Assembly (NCBI GenBank): GCA_020029455.1
Contig: JAIBJH010000007.1
Location: 1 to 26,823 of the forward strand
Length of the DNA stretch: 26,823 nucleotides
Reading direction: 5' to 3'
Source: Hyphomicrobiales bacterium
GTDB taxonomy: Bacteria; Pseudomonadota; Alphaproteobacteria; Rhizobiales; Aestuariivirgaceae
Under the pieces are notes generated by a model, which saw only the letters and a list, made by a program, of their open reading frames with translations, was not told the DNA's origin and made no database searches. Shown here piece after piece: positions 1 to 7,946 of this stretch; positions within the stretch are counted from its first letter, which is position 1; the number at the start of each line of letters is the position of its first letter. The position numbers and the translations under genes are program-made.

Positions 1-198
1 CGTATCGGCAGCCTTGGCCTGCAAGCCATCAATCGCGAGCACGAGCCGGCGCGGCGTGGCGTGCGCCTGCGCGCCTTCATACGTGAGCCCCGCCTCCACC
101 AGCCCATTGGTGATAAGGCCACGCAAATCTTCCGCCGCCTTCGCCTGCATGCGGGCTGGAATTTCCTCGGAGAAGAGTTCGATAAGGAGCTGGGGCAT
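1..198 (-). CDS. glyS: Glycyl-tRNA synthetase beta subunit, N-terminal fragment
   Basis: Only the first 66 codons lie in the window; the gene runs off the left edge. The N-terminus reads MPQLLIELFSEEIPARMQ and continues to a TPRRLVLAIDGL stretch, typical of bacterial GlyS, which with GlyQ forms the alpha2beta2 enzyme charging tRNA-Gly in the cytoplasm. The ATG follows directly on the TAA of the CDGSH gene (TAA at 201-199, ATG at 198-196), so translation is probably coupled to it. Two genes upstream in the same direction is glyQ, which confirms the identity. The call rests on the N-terminus alone. Confidence 0.93.
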   Translation of the reverse strand, partial: MPQLLIELFSEEIPARMQAKAAEDLRGLITNGLVEAGLTYEGAQAHATPRRLVLAIDGLQAKAADT

Positions 199-447
199 TT
201 AATTCGTCAGCGTCTTGTGCGTGTCGTCACAGAAGGGCGGATTGTTCGTCTGCTTGCAGACGCAGAAATAGCGCGTGCCGGATTTCTTGGCGGTCCATTC
301 AACGGGCTCGAATTTTCCTTCGCGCTTATGGCTGCTGTCGCAGAAGGGCTGGTTCTGCGAAAACCCGCAACGGCACCACCAGTAGGTCTTGCCTGCTTCA
401 ACTTGCACTTCCATAGGCTCGTAGCCCGCGATGTGACCCTTGCTCAT
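199..447 (-). CDS. Two-cluster CDGSH iron-sulfur domain protein (82 aa)
   Basis: This small soluble protein carries two CDGSH (mitoNEET-like) 2Fe-2S motifs in tandem. Motif 1 has Cys25, Cys27, Cys36 and His40 (CxC...PFCDSSH); motif 2 has Cys62, Cys64, Cys73 and His77 (CxC...PFCDDTH). Both keep the 3-Cys/1-His ligand set, although the central Gly of CDGSH is Ser or Asp here. Such proteins bind redox-active 2Fe-2S clusters; what this one serves is unknown. The start at 447 is chosen because its ATG overlaps the glyQ stop (ATGA, 447-444); a longer reading from 486 would lie inside glyQ. The stop abuts the glyS start. The gene therefore sits inside the glyQ-glyS operon with coupled translation on both sides, which suggests a constant ratio to the synthetase or simple operon hitch-hiking. 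Confidence 0.9.
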   Translation of the reverse strand: MSKGHIAGYEPMEVQVEAGKTYWWCRCGFSQNQPFCDSSHKREGKFEPVEWTAKKSGTRYFCVCKQTNNPPFCDDTHKTLTN

Positions 448-1355
448 GCGCCCATCCCTCCCTTGGTCTGGCTCCAGGCTTCGCAACAGGCCTTGGCGAG
501 TTCACGCACGCGCAGGATATAGGCCTGGCGCTCCGTCACCGAGATGACGCCACGCGCATCGAGCATGTTAAAAGTGTGCGAGGCCTTGATGCACTGGTCA
601 TAGGCCGGAAGTGAAAGCGTGGGCTTGTTGCCGTCAATGTTACGCTCCAGCAGCGCCTTGCATTCCCGTTCGCATTCCTCGAAGCGCTTGAGCAAAATCT
701 CCGTATCGGCTTCCTCGAAATTGTAGCGGGAATATTCCTGCTCTGCCTGCAGGAAGACATCGCCATAGGTGATGCGGCCCTTGCCCTTAGGCAATCCATT
801 GAAGTTCAGATCGAAGACATTGTCGACGTTTTGCACATACATGGCGAGCCGCTCGAGCCCGTAGGTGAGCTCGCCCGAAACCGGCGAACAATCGAGGCCA
901 CCCACCTGCTGGAAATAAGTGAACTGCGAGACTTCCATGCCATCGCACCACACTTCCCAGCCAAGGCCCCAGGCGCCCAGTGTCGGGCTTTCCCAATCGT
1001 CCTCAACAAAGCGCAAATCATGGAGCGTGGAATCAATACCGATGGCCTTGAGCGAACCCAGATAAAGCTCCTGCAAATCCGGCGGCGAGGGTTTCATGAT
1101 CACCTGGTATTGGTAATAGTGCTGCAGCCGGTTGGGGTTCTCACCATAGCGCCCGTCCTTGGGACGGCGCGAAGGCTGAACATAGGCGGCGCGCCAATGG
1201 GCAGGCCCGACCGAGCGCAGTGTCGTTGCCGGATGAAAGGTGCCCGCGCCCACTTCCATGTCATAGGGCTGGAGGATGACGCAACCCTGTTCCGCCCAAT
1301 ACTGATGGAGCGTTAGAATCAGGTCCTGGAAGGATTTGGTCGGTTCAAGCGCCAT
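444..1355 (-). CDS. glyQ: Glycyl-tRNA synthetase alpha subunit
   Basis: The 303-residue product is a full-length GlyQ, the class II catalytic subunit that forms glycyl-adenylate and works with GlyS to charge tRNA-Gly. Recognisable blocks are LHQYWAEQGCVILQPYDMEV near residue 16, AYVQPSRRPKDGRYGENPNR near 57, and ELTYGLERLAMYVQNVDNVF in the last third. The length matches the usual 290-310 residues. Translation starts at ATG 1355, with a 38-bp gap from the upstream methyltransferase stop. The 3' end overlaps the CDGSH gene by 4 bp (ATGA). The likely transcription unit is 63-aa gene, methyltransferase, glyQ, CDGSH, glyS. I see no T-box or leader peptide upstream. Confidence 0.98.
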   Translation of the reverse strand: MALEPTKSFQDLILTLHQYWAEQGCVILQPYDMEVGAGTFHPATTLRSVGPAHWRAAYVQPSRRPKDGRYGENPNRLQHYYQYQVIMKPSPPDLQELYLGSLKAIGIDSTLHDLRFVEDDWESPTLGAWGLGWEVWCDGMEVSQFTYFQQVGGLDCSPVSGELTYGLERLAMYVQNVDNVFDLNFNGLPKGKGRITYGDVFLQAEQEYSRYNFEEADTEILLKRFEECERECKALLERNIDGNKPTLSLPAYDQCIKASHTFNMLDARGVISVTERQAYILRVRELAKACCEAWSQTKGGMGA

Positions 1356-1393
1356 TGCGCCGGATTAGGGAAGGCGCGGCAGGGGGTCAAGCG

Positions 1394-2041
1394 TCAGGAA
1401 ACACGGCGGTATACGTGCGCCTGTGTGGTCACACCACTTTCCGCAGGTGAAAACGGCATGGGGCGGTAGATGGGTGTAGCCTCGACCGGCGCAAGCTGGC
1501 CTGAAGCAACGAGCGATTCTAGCTTCGTCCCGAACCCCTGCTCTTCCCAGACAGCCGTTGCGACAGTGAAGATGATGACGCCGTCCTTTTCGAGAATGCG
1601 AACCAATTCATCAAAGGCGCTCGCCGGGGCATGGCCAAACGTGAAAGTGCCGGTCGAAAGGATCGCATCGAAACTGCGGTCGGTAAAGCCGAGCGGCTCG
1701 CCGAGAACACCCTTACGGAGATCGGCATAACATTGCCGCTCGCGCGCCTTGGCCAGCATGCCGTCCGACATGTCGAGCCCGGTCAGATTGTTGAAGCCCA
1801 GGAGATTGAGCAGCGATCCAACCGTGCCCGTGCCAACGCCAGCGTCCAAGATCGCGGCATCGCGGCCTTTCACATGGCGGCACACGAGGCCGGTGATCAC
1901 CGGAAAGTGCAAATAGCCCGTAAGCTGCAGGTCGGCGTCATAGGTCGCGGCCCAGCGGTCATATATTTCGTTGAGGCTGCCGCGATCCTTGGCGTGATAG
2001 ACATTATCGAGCCAGCGGTCGGTATCCTGCGGCGACGGCAA
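1394..2041 (-). CDS. SAM-dependent methyltransferase, class I (METTL27/WBSCR27-like)
   Basis: The 215-residue protein has a Rossmann methyltransferase fold. Motif I is ILDAGVGTGTVG (residues 64-75), followed by LTGLDMSDGMLAKARER (motif II with an acidic residue for the SAM ribose) and a later DAILSTGTFTFGHAP block. The N-terminal YDRWAATYDADL segment is typical of the METTL27/WBSCR27-like group, whose substrates in bacteria are mostly unknown. The start codon is TTG (2041-2039), preceded at 8 nt by GAGGA, which forms the last codons of the upstream 63-aa gene; no suitable ATG lies nearby. The tight spacing (4 nt from the upstream stop) suggests translational coupling. The substrate cannot be told from sequence; a small molecule is as likely as a macromolecule. 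Confidence 0.85.
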   Translation of the reverse strand: MPSPQDTDRWLDNVYHAKDRGSLNEIYDRWAATYDADLQLTGYLHFPVITGLVCRHVKGRDAAILDAGVGTGTVGSLLNLLGFNNLTGLDMSDGMLAKARERQCYADLRKGVLGEPLGFTDRSFDAILSTGTFTFGHAPASAFDELVRILEKDGVIIFTVATAVWEEQGFGTKLESLVASGQLAPVEATPIYRPMPFSPAESGVTTQAHVYRRVS

Positions 2042-2045
2042 GGGC

Positions 2046-2237
2046 TCAGTCCTCGGCGTAATAGACGCCGGTCTCCGGATCCTGTTTCAGCCGCTTGAAC
2101 TCGCGCGGGTCACGCTTTTCTTCTACCCGTTGCTTGATCTTTTCAGACTGCGCTTCGATCTGGCCCAGGATTTTCTTGAGGGCGAAGCCCGCGATCATGG
2201 TCGCTCCCGCCATCATCAGTTTGCGCACAAGTGTCAT
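2046..2237 (-). CDS. Small membrane-associated protein of unknown function (63 aa)
   Basis: I do not recognise a named family. Residues 5-24 form a hydrophobic stretch (KLMMAGATMIAGFALKKIL) that could be a membrane anchor or amphipathic helix. Residues 25-50 are highly charged and probably helical, and the tail has a QDPETGVYYAED motif that I associate with small alphaproteobacterial proteins of unknown role. The ATG at 2237 is preferred over an upstream in-frame start at 2309, because that extension would be encoded by the palindromic repeat at 2256-2368. The gene begins only 18 bp after the repeat and ends 4 nt before the TTG of the methyltransferase gene, with which it is probably co-translated. 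Confidence 0.7.
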   Translation of the reverse strand: MTLVRKLMMAGATMIAGFALKKILGQIEAQSEKIKQRVEEKRDPREFKRLKQDPETGVYYAED

Positions 2238-2255
2238 TGTTCCACGCTCCGTACT

Positions 2256-2368
2256 TAGCGCGCTTTCCGATCGCATGGAAACACGCGATCGAAGAGAATT
2301 CGCGCCCACTCAATATGTTGGAGCAAATTCTTATCGGCCAAGTCTGCAACTTGGCCGGAATTTGCTCT
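2256..2368 (-). repeat. RIME-like double-hairpin intergenic repeat, copy 1
   Basis: This 113-bp element is repeated in inverted orientation at 22439-22551 with 102 of 113 identical positions. It contains two palindromes. Hairpin A pairs 2321-2330 with 2358-2367 and, inside it, 2335-2343 with 2349-2357, leaving a 5-nt loop and a one-sided TTAT bulge. Hairpin B pairs about 2263-2277 with 2282-2296 around a 4-nt loop. The element begins 8 bp after the S49 peptidase stop and ends 18 bp before the 63-aa gene, so it would be transcribed between them. The structure resembles rhizobial intergenic mosaic elements (RIME); family assignment is from memory, not a search. Confidence 0.88.
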
Positions 2369-2376
2369 AGCCGAAA

Positions 2377-3216
2377 TCATAGCCCAAAACGCTGCCACAG
2401 GGAACGCGCCTCCAATGTTTCCAGCGCCGCTTCGGGTACATCGGTCAACTGGGCAAAGCCCAAACGCCTGAGGCCCCATCCCTGTTGCAGGGGAATCTTC
2501 CTGAAAATGGCCTTCTCACCAAATTTTGCCTTCATGATGGCGCGCATATGGCCAAGGCCATCCACCAGTCCGAGCTCTCTCGACTTGGCGCCGGTCCAAA
2601 AGGCGCCGGAAAACAACTCCTTGTCCTCGCTCTTCAGCTTGTCCCTGCGGCGCTCGCGCACCAAGGTCTTGAAACTTTCATGCATTTCCTCAAGAAGCTC
2701 CTGCAACCTCTTCACATCCTCAGGTTTTTCCGGCTTGAAGGGATCATTGGTGCTCTTGGCTTCGCCTGCCGTGTAAACACGCCGCTCAATGCCGAGTTTT
2801 TCCAATGCCTGCGGAAAGCCGAAACCCATGGAAATGACGCCGATCGAGCCCATAATGGAGTTTTCGTCAGCAAAGATTTCATCAGCTGCGCAGGCAAGCC
2901 AGTAGCCGCCGGAGGCCGCCACATCCTCGCAGAAGGCATAAACCGGCACCTTGTGTTCCGCCGAGAGCGCCCGGATGCGCTCGCTGATGAGCGCTGACTG
3001 CACCGGCGAGCCGCCGGGGCAATTGATCTGCAAGGCAACGGCCGCAACGCCTTTGCGAAAAGCCTTCACCAACACAGGCTCGAGCACCTGCATGTTGAGG
3101 TTGCCGCCCCTGAGGGACCTGCCGGATATGATCGCCCCTTCCAGGCGAACCACATGAATAATGGGGGTTTTCTTCAACCAGGAGGGTGGCAGGAATTTCA
3201 GGAGAAAGCGGCGCAT
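2377..3216 (-). CDS. sppA: S49 signal peptide peptidase-like serine protease
   Basis: This is a 279-residue short-form SppA/SohB-type peptidase, about half the length of E. coli SppA and thus a single catalytic domain as in many alphaproteobacteria and Bacillus. The Ser/Lys dyad is visible: Ser102 in VAASGGYWLA and Lys154 in GEAKSTNDPF. Further landmarks are QINCPGGSP (residues 63-71) and SIMGSIGVISMG (120-131). Family members cleave remnant signal peptides or other membrane-embedded peptides. There is no long N-terminal membrane anchor, only a short basic and hydrophobic start (MRRFLLKFLPPSWLKK), so membrane association would be peripheral or through oligomers. The 40-bp gap to the TrmN6-like gene suggests one operon. 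Confidence 0.92.
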   Translation of the reverse strand: MRRFLLKFLPPSWLKKTPIIHVVRLEGAIISGRSLRGGNLNMQVLEPVLVKAFRKGVAAVALQINCPGGSPVQSALISERIRALSAEHKVPVYAFCEDVAASGGYWLACAADEIFADENSIMGSIGVISMGFGFPQALEKLGIERRVYTAGEAKSTNDPFKPEKPEDVKRLQELLEEMHESFKTLVRERRRDKLKSEDKELFSGAFWTGAKSRELGLVDGLGHMRAIMKAKFGEKAIFRKIPLQQGWGLRRLGFAQLTDVPEAALETLEARSLWQRFGL

Positions 3217-3256
3217 GGCCGCTTAACTGGGGATAATCATCCGGAATTGCAAGAAT

Positions 3257-4063
3257 TTAGCGCAGCCGCCAGGCCATGCCTTCGCGCAACACCGCATCGG
3301 CATCGGGCGTGAAGGCGCTGTCAGCGCGGTGCAGCGCCAGTCCCGGCAGGAGCTGCATTGGCGCGCGCGATCCCCTGACACCCTGCACCACGATGCGGCT
3401 CGCCGCCGTGCCCTCGCGCGCATAGAGGGGAGCGACGCGAATGTCTCCGAACTTGTCTTCCATAGCATTGAGAATCTTGCCCAAGGTCTCCGGGCGGTGA
3501 ATCATCGTCACGGTGCCGCGCAGGCACACCATGGCCGCCATCACCTTGATCCAAAGTTCCAGATCATCGGGGCCAAAGGAGTGCGCCTGCGCCTTGAGCA
3601 GGCTGGGCGAGGCCGTGACCTTGCCTTCCTCAAAATAGGGCGGATTGGCAAAGGCATGGGCAAAGCTGCCATGCTGGGGCATGGATGATAGATCCTTGCG
3701 CAGCGCCTCCTTGACGTCGGCATGGATGACGCGAAGCTGCTGGCCGTAACCGTTCCGTTTGGCATTTTCCTCGCACATCATGGCGTAGCGGGCGGCGATT
3801 TCCATGCCCGTGACATCAACTGCGGGAACACGGGACAAGAGGCAGAGCGAGGCAACGCCCACGCCGATTCCCGCCTCGAAAACGGCATCCCCGGACTGCG
3901 CTGGAATCGAAGCGCCAAGAAAAACCGCGTCAATGCCGGCACGGTAACCTTTTTCCGGCTGCAGAATCTTGAGCTTGCCGCCCAGGAATGCATCCTCGGT
4001 CAACGACTGCGGCATACCGGCACTCTGAGGTGGTGGAGGCGCCTGCTGTGTTTGGGTGTCCAT
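3257..4063 (-). CDS. trmN6: tRNA1(Val) (adenine37-N6)-methyltransferase-like protein
   Basis: The 268-residue class I methyltransferase has the N6-adenine signature NPPY (residues 140-143, in AFANPPYFEEG) and a SAM-binding block FEAGIGVGV (62-70). The preceding LGGKLKILQPEKGYRAGIDAVFL segment is characteristic of the YfiC/TrmN6 group, which methylates A37 of tRNA1-Val. The start is uncertain. ATG 4063 gives MDTQTQQAPPPP, an upstream ATG at 4075 is possible, and a TTG at 4135 would add a poorly convincing extension; none has a strong ribosome-binding site. The gene is divergent from ddsA and heads the run toward the S49 peptidase. The family is clear, but the exact tRNA substrate is inferred from homology. 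Confidence 0.85.
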   Translation of the reverse strand: MDTQTQQAPPPPQSAGMPQSLTEDAFLGGKLKILQPEKGYRAGIDAVFLGASIPAQSGDAVFEAGIGVGVASLCLLSRVPAVDVTGMEIAARYAMMCEENAKRNGYGQQLRVIHADVKEALRKDLSSMPQHGSFAHAFANPPYFEEGKVTASPSLLKAQAHSFGPDDLELWIKVMAAMVCLRGTVTMIHRPETLGKILNAMEDKFGDIRVAPLYAREGTAASRIVVQGVRGSRAPMQLLPGLALHRADSAFTPDADAVLREGMAWRLR

Positions 4064-4227
4064 GGCCAACTGCATCCCGCCAACGCTAAAGAAGTTTGGT
4101 GAACGGGAAGTTACCAGAGTATGGGGGCAAACCAAATGACTGATGAACTGGCAACAGCGGCAACGCGCCGCGCGAGCGGCCAGCCCGGACGGGCTATGGT
4201 CGGGGCAAGCAAAGGACGTTGGGCAAT

Positions 4228-5256
4228 ATGGGCGTAGTTATACCCTTTGACGGGCAAGTTGAGTCAGATGGTCGGCCGCAGCCGAGCCTCGATCCCTTGG
4301 TGCGGCTCACCAGCCAGGACATGACCCTCATCAACGACCTGATCCTGGAGAAGGCCCAGAGCCATGTAGAACTCATTCCGCAACTGGCAGGCCATCTCAT
4401 CAACTCCGGCGGCAAGCGCATCAGGCCCATGTTGACGGTGGCTGCCGCACGCATGTGCGGCTACAGCGGCCTCCACCACGTCAAGCTCGCCATGTCGGTG
4501 GAGTTCATGCACACCGCAACACTGCTCCATGACGATGTGGTCGATGAAAGCGACATGCGCCGCGGCAAGGAAGCGGCCCGCATCATCTGGGGCAACCAGG
4601 CGAGCGTCCTCGTCGGCGACTATCTCCTCGGCCAGGCCTTCAAGATGATGGTGGAAACAGGCTCGCTCGAGTGCCTACGCATCCTCTCCGAAGCGGCCTG
4701 CGTCATCGCCGAAGGCGAAGTGCTGCAGCTTGCAGTTTCCCAAGACACAGCTACCACCGAAGACTCCTATCTCAAGGTCGTTGTCTCCAAGACGGCTGCC
4801 CTCTTCTCCGCCGCTGCCCGCGTGGGCGCCGTCATCTCCAACCGGCCGCGTAAGGAACAGGAAGCCCTGGAAGCCTATGGCCGCAATCTCGGCATCGCCT
4901 TCCAGCTTATTGATGACGCGCTGGACTACGCCGGAAGCCGCGCCGCCATGGGCAAGAGCGTCGGCGATGATTTCCGCGAGCGGAAAATTACACTGCCTGT
5001 CATTCTCGCATTCCGCCGTGGCAGCGAGCCGGAACGCAAATTCTGGAAGCGCACGCTTGAGGAAGGCAGCCAAGCGAATGATGATCTCATTTATGCCCAG
5101 AAGCTGCTCGAGCGGCATGGTTCCATTGCCGAAACGATGAACCGCGCCCGTCACTACGGGCAATTGTCGAAGGACGCCCTCGCCATATTCGCCGACAATG
5201 ACTGGAAGGCTGCGCTCCTTGAAGCAGTGGATTTCTGCGTGAGCAGAACCCACTAA
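4228..5256 (+). CDS. ddsA: Long-chain all-trans polyprenyl diphosphate synthase (octa-/decaprenyl)
   Basis: The 342-residue prenyltransferase makes the isoprenoid tail of ubiquinone. The first Asp-rich motif is DDVVD (residues 102-106) followed by RRG; the second is DDALD (229-233). The residue five positions before the first motif is Ala97, a small side chain consistent with long-chain products. GGKRIRPML (61-69) is the IPP-binding block. In alphaproteobacteria this enzyme usually makes the C50 tail of Q10, hence ddsA, but chain length cannot be read with certainty. ATG 4228 is preferred over TTG 4219 because AAAGGAC lies about 10 nt upstream of the ATG. The gene converges on ispE with 4 bp between stops, placing the precursor pathway and prenyl elongation side by side. 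Confidence 0.93.
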   Translation: MGVVIPFDGQVESDGRPQPSLDPLVRLTSQDMTLINDLILEKAQSHVELIPQLAGHLINSGGKRIRPMLTVAAARMCGYSGLHHVKLAMSVEFMHTATLLHDDVVDESDMRRGKEAARIIWGNQASVLVGDYLLGQAFKMMVETGSLECLRILSEAACVIAEGEVLQLAVSQDTATTEDSYLKVVVSKTAALFSAAARVGAVISNRPRKEQEALEAYGRNLGIAFQLIDDALDYAGSRAAMGKSVGDDFRERKITLPVILAFRRGSEPERKFWKRTLEEGSQANDDLIYAQKLLERHGSIAETMNRARHYGQLSKDALAIFADNDWKAALLEAVDFCVSRTH

Positions 5257-5260
5257 GATT

Positions 5261-6094
5261 CTAACTCAACCGCGCGGCCTTAACCCACCAGGCAGGATGC
5301 GCCGCGGCAATCTCCCGGGCGACCGTCTCGGCCTGTGCTGAATCGGACAACAGACCAAAACACGTAGCCCCCGATCCCGACATATTGACCACGCCGAAGG
5401 CCGGCATGCCGCGCAAAACGCCGAGCACTTTGCTGATGGCCGGCTGCACGCTCATGGCCGGCTGCGCCAGATCATTGCGCCATGTCGAAGGATCCGACGG
5501 ATCAAGGCCTTTGAGATGTGCTTGCCCGGCTGAAAGGCCAAGCGCTGTAAAGACGCCAGACGTGGCGCATGGCACCCCTGGATTGACAAGGACAATGGCC
5601 TCATGGGGAATGCTAAATGTGCTGATGGCCTCGCCAATTCCCCGCATCCGGCAAGCCTTTGGCGTCAGGCACACAGGCACATCGGCACCGATGCGAAGCG
5701 CGATCTGCCGCAGCGTTTCATCAGACAACTCCACGTCACCCGCCCGCAAGCCTCCTCGTAGTGTGGCGGCGGCATCTGCCGATCCTCCGCCCAGACCCGA
5801 TGCCACCGGAAGAACTTTCTCGAGTGTGATGTGCATCTCGGGAAGCCGCACGAGCTTCCGCAATTCATGCAAGGCCCTCAGAACTAGGTTGTCCGCTCCC
5901 GCGGAAAGACTTGCTCCGTGTGGGCCTGTGACCGTGAGACTTGTCGATCGGGATGGTTCAAACAGCAACGCATCGCAGACATCGGCAAAGGCGACGATGG
6001 AATCGAGCTCATGATAACCATCGGCGCGGCGGCCAAGCACATGGAGCGCCAGATTGACCTTGGCGGGAGCTCTTTCGAGAAATGGCGCGAACAT
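5261..6094 (-). CDS. ispE: 4-diphosphocytidyl-2-C-methyl-D-erythritol kinase
   Basis: The 277-residue GHMP kinase phosphorylates CDP-ME in the MEP pathway to IPP/DMAPP. It shows PAKVNLALHVLGRR at residues 10-23 (with the conserved Lys12), the GHMP ATP loop LPVASGLGGGSADAAATL, and GADVP carrying the probable catalytic Asp. A third GHMP motif lies in NMSGSGATCFGL. The ATG at 6094 overlaps the TGA of the upstream TPR gene by one base (TGATG); a TTG one codon earlier is possible but less likely. Translation is therefore probably coupled to the TPR gene. The length agrees with rhizobial IspE. Confidence 0.96.
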   Translation of the reverse strand: MFAPFLERAPAKVNLALHVLGRRADGYHELDSIVAFADVCDALLFEPSRSTSLTVTGPHGASLSAGADNLVLRALHELRKLVRLPEMHITLEKVLPVASGLGGGSADAAATLRGGLRAGDVELSDETLRQIALRIGADVPVCLTPKACRMRGIGEAISTFSIPHEAIVLVNPGVPCATSGVFTALGLSAGQAHLKGLDPSDPSTWRNDLAQPAMSVQPAISKVLGVLRGMPAFGVVNMSGSGATCFGLLSDSAQAETVAREIAAAHPAWWVKAARLS

Positions 6095-7803
6095 CAACCG
6101 TTGCTGGGCTGAACCTGTCCGTTATCGGCGGGCTTGACGGGGGGCGGCAAATCCGGAAGGCCCTGCTTCAGCTTCTCTTCAATGCGTGCAAGATCCTCAG
6201 GCTCCGGCTTGTTGTCCTTGGAGTGCTGCCACTGGAACTTCGCTTCAAGTGTCCGCCCTGTACGCCAATAGGCATCTCCCAGATGATCGGCGACGACAGG
6301 ATCGCCCGGCTTGAGGTCAACCGCCCGCTCCAGGTGCTGAACGGCATTGTCAAAATCCCTGAGCTGATAATAGGCCCATCCCAGGCTGTCCACGATGTAA
6401 CCGTCATTGGGCCTGAGGTCGACAGCCTTCTTTACCATCGCCAATGCTTCGTCGAGCTTCTGGCCCGAATCGATGAGCGAATAGCCGAGATAGTTGAGAA
6501 CGGAAGGCTCGTCTGGCGACAGTTGCAGGGCTTTGCGGAAATCGGATTCTGCTTCGCTCCATTTCTTTTGCCGTTCGAAGCTGATGCCGCGGTAGTAATA
6601 CACTGACCAATGTGAGCGCTGGGCAACGGGCTCAACTTTCAGCGCACTGTCATATGCAGCGCTTGCATCCGCATAGCGTTCCATGTTGCGATAGATGGTG
6701 CCGAGCGCCACCCAGCCGTCGAAATTATTGGGCTCACGCGCCAAAAGCGCTTTCATGCGCACTTCCGCTTCCTGCTTTCGCTCCAGTCTTTGCAGATTGA
6801 GGGCCACTTCCGTATCCGCATTGGCGCGCAGTGCCGACTTCGCATCAATCCGGTCATAGATGGTGTTGGCGTACTCGAAGCGCTGGGCGGTCGTCAGGAT
6901 ATCGCCGAGCATCGTCAGCATGACCGGCTTGTCCGTGTTGAATTCAAGCGCCAACTGCCCGTACAGCAATGCAAGATCGATGCTTTGATCGTCATTCATG
7001 GCCGCTGCCAGCGAGAACAGCGCCTCGCCCGCCCCGCCTTGCGGCGTTTCAATGAAGGGCCTCGGAATCTTGCCCGCCGCCAACTGGCTACGCGCATCCT
7101 CGATCAAGGCATTGCGTTCGCCGCCGGCGAGAAAGTCCGCATAAACCTTCATGGCTTCCTCAATTCGCGAGTTGCGCGCCAGGAAGCTTGCAAAGGCCTG
7201 CGTGACCCTGAGGCTCGTTCCGGCATCCTGATAGGCCTTCTTGTAGGCGGCATCAGCCCGGATGGAGGACTTCAGGTAATCCGCAACCAAGGCAGAGTGA
7301 AACGACTTGAAATTGGCAAAGGAGTCATTGCCGTCAAGCTTGTCGAGGGCCCGCATGGCGGCAGGCAGCGACCCCTCGCCAGCATAAGACCATGCAATGA
7401 GGAGCGCGGAAGTAAGCTCTCCAACCGGTGTGTAGGAGGCTTCATTGAAATGTAACCGCGCCGCCTCGTAGCGCCTGGCCCGGAACTCCTTGAGGCCCAG
7501 CACCAGACGCGCCATCCTGTGTTGGCTGTTGAACTTGAGGATACGGCTTGCGAACTGCTCCGCGCCGGCCATGTCGCCGGTGCTCAACCTGACTTGGAAC
7601 AGCCGCTCCATCAGGGCCGAATTGCCCGGATCCTGCCTTAGCGCCTCGGCGAAATAACCTCCCGCAGCCTCGGGATCCCGCAAATTAAGCGCCGCCTGGC
7701 CAGCAAGGAGATTGCCGGAAAGGGAAGTGCGTTTAGCCTCCGCCGGTACCGCAATAGTCGCGGCAAGGAACAGGGCAAATACGATGGTTTTCGATCTCAA
7801 CAT
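6094..7803 (-). CDS. Exported tetratricopeptide-repeat protein
   Basis: From ATG 7803 the product is 569 residues. It opens with a clear Sec signal peptide (MLRSKTIVFALFLAATIAVPAEA, cleavage expected after residue 23), which is why this start is preferred to one at 7887. The rest is almost entirely helical repeats. Well-formed TPR units in the C-terminal half include GWVALGTIYRNMERYADASA, YYRGISFERQKKWSEAESDF, LGWAYYQLRDFDNAVQHLE and HLGDAYWRTGRTLEAKFQW. The tail is proline-rich. It is probably a periplasmic or outer-membrane-associated scaffold; no enzymatic domain is visible. The stop overlaps ispE by one base, although no functional link is obvious. Confidence 0.85.
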   Translation of the reverse strand: MLRSKTIVFALFLAATIAVPAEAKRTSLSGNLLAGQAALNLRDPEAAGGYFAEALRQDPGNSALMERLFQVRLSTGDMAGAEQFASRILKFNSQHRMARLVLGLKEFRARRYEAARLHFNEASYTPVGELTSALLIAWSYAGEGSLPAAMRALDKLDGNDSFANFKSFHSALVADYLKSSIRADAAYKKAYQDAGTSLRVTQAFASFLARNSRIEEAMKVYADFLAGGERNALIEDARSQLAAGKIPRPFIETPQGGAGEALFSLAAAMNDDQSIDLALLYGQLALEFNTDKPVMLTMLGDILTTAQRFEYANTIYDRIDAKSALRANADTEVALNLQRLERKQEAEVRMKALLAREPNNFDGWVALGTIYRNMERYADASAAYDSALKVEPVAQRSHWSVYYYRGISFERQKKWSEAESDFRKALQLSPDEPSVLNYLGYSLIDSGQKLDEALAMVKKAVDLRPNDGYIVDSLGWAYYQLRDFDNAVQHLERAVDLKPGDPVVADHLGDAYWRTGRTLEAKFQWQHSKDNKPEPEDLARIEEKLKQGLPDLPPPVKPADNGQVQPSNG

Positions 7804-7887
7804 GGCTGACTCGGGAAAATCTGACTGAGGTTGCGCCGCACTGCGCGATTCACTGCGGAAAATGCGGCTTTTTGTGGTGCGGCGCAA

Positions 7888-7927
7888 TAAAAAAAAGAGG
7901 CCGCCCAGCCAGATTGGCAGGGCAGCC
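7888..7927 (-). terminator. Rho-independent terminator of the tadG-like gene
   Basis: Read on the minus strand, an 8-bp stem pairs GGCTGCCC (7927-7920) with GGGCGGCC (7906-7899), including one G-T pair, with a short inner extension in the loop. It is followed by CTCTTTTTTTT (to about 7889). It lies about 20 bp past the tadG-like stop and upstream of the TPR gene, so it should separate the two units. Confidence 0.82.
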
Positions 7928-7946
7928 TTGGTCAGTTCAGGGAGAA

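Noticed and set aside
2231..2776. Plus-strand open frame of 181 residues over repeat copy 1 and antisense to the S49 peptidase
   Set aside because: The opposite strand holds a peptidase with intact catalytic residues; the frame is a shadow plus repeat sequence.
4675..5253. Minus-strand open frame of 192 residues opposite ddsA
   Set aside because: It is a shadow of ddsA, whose second Asp-rich motif lies in this stretch.
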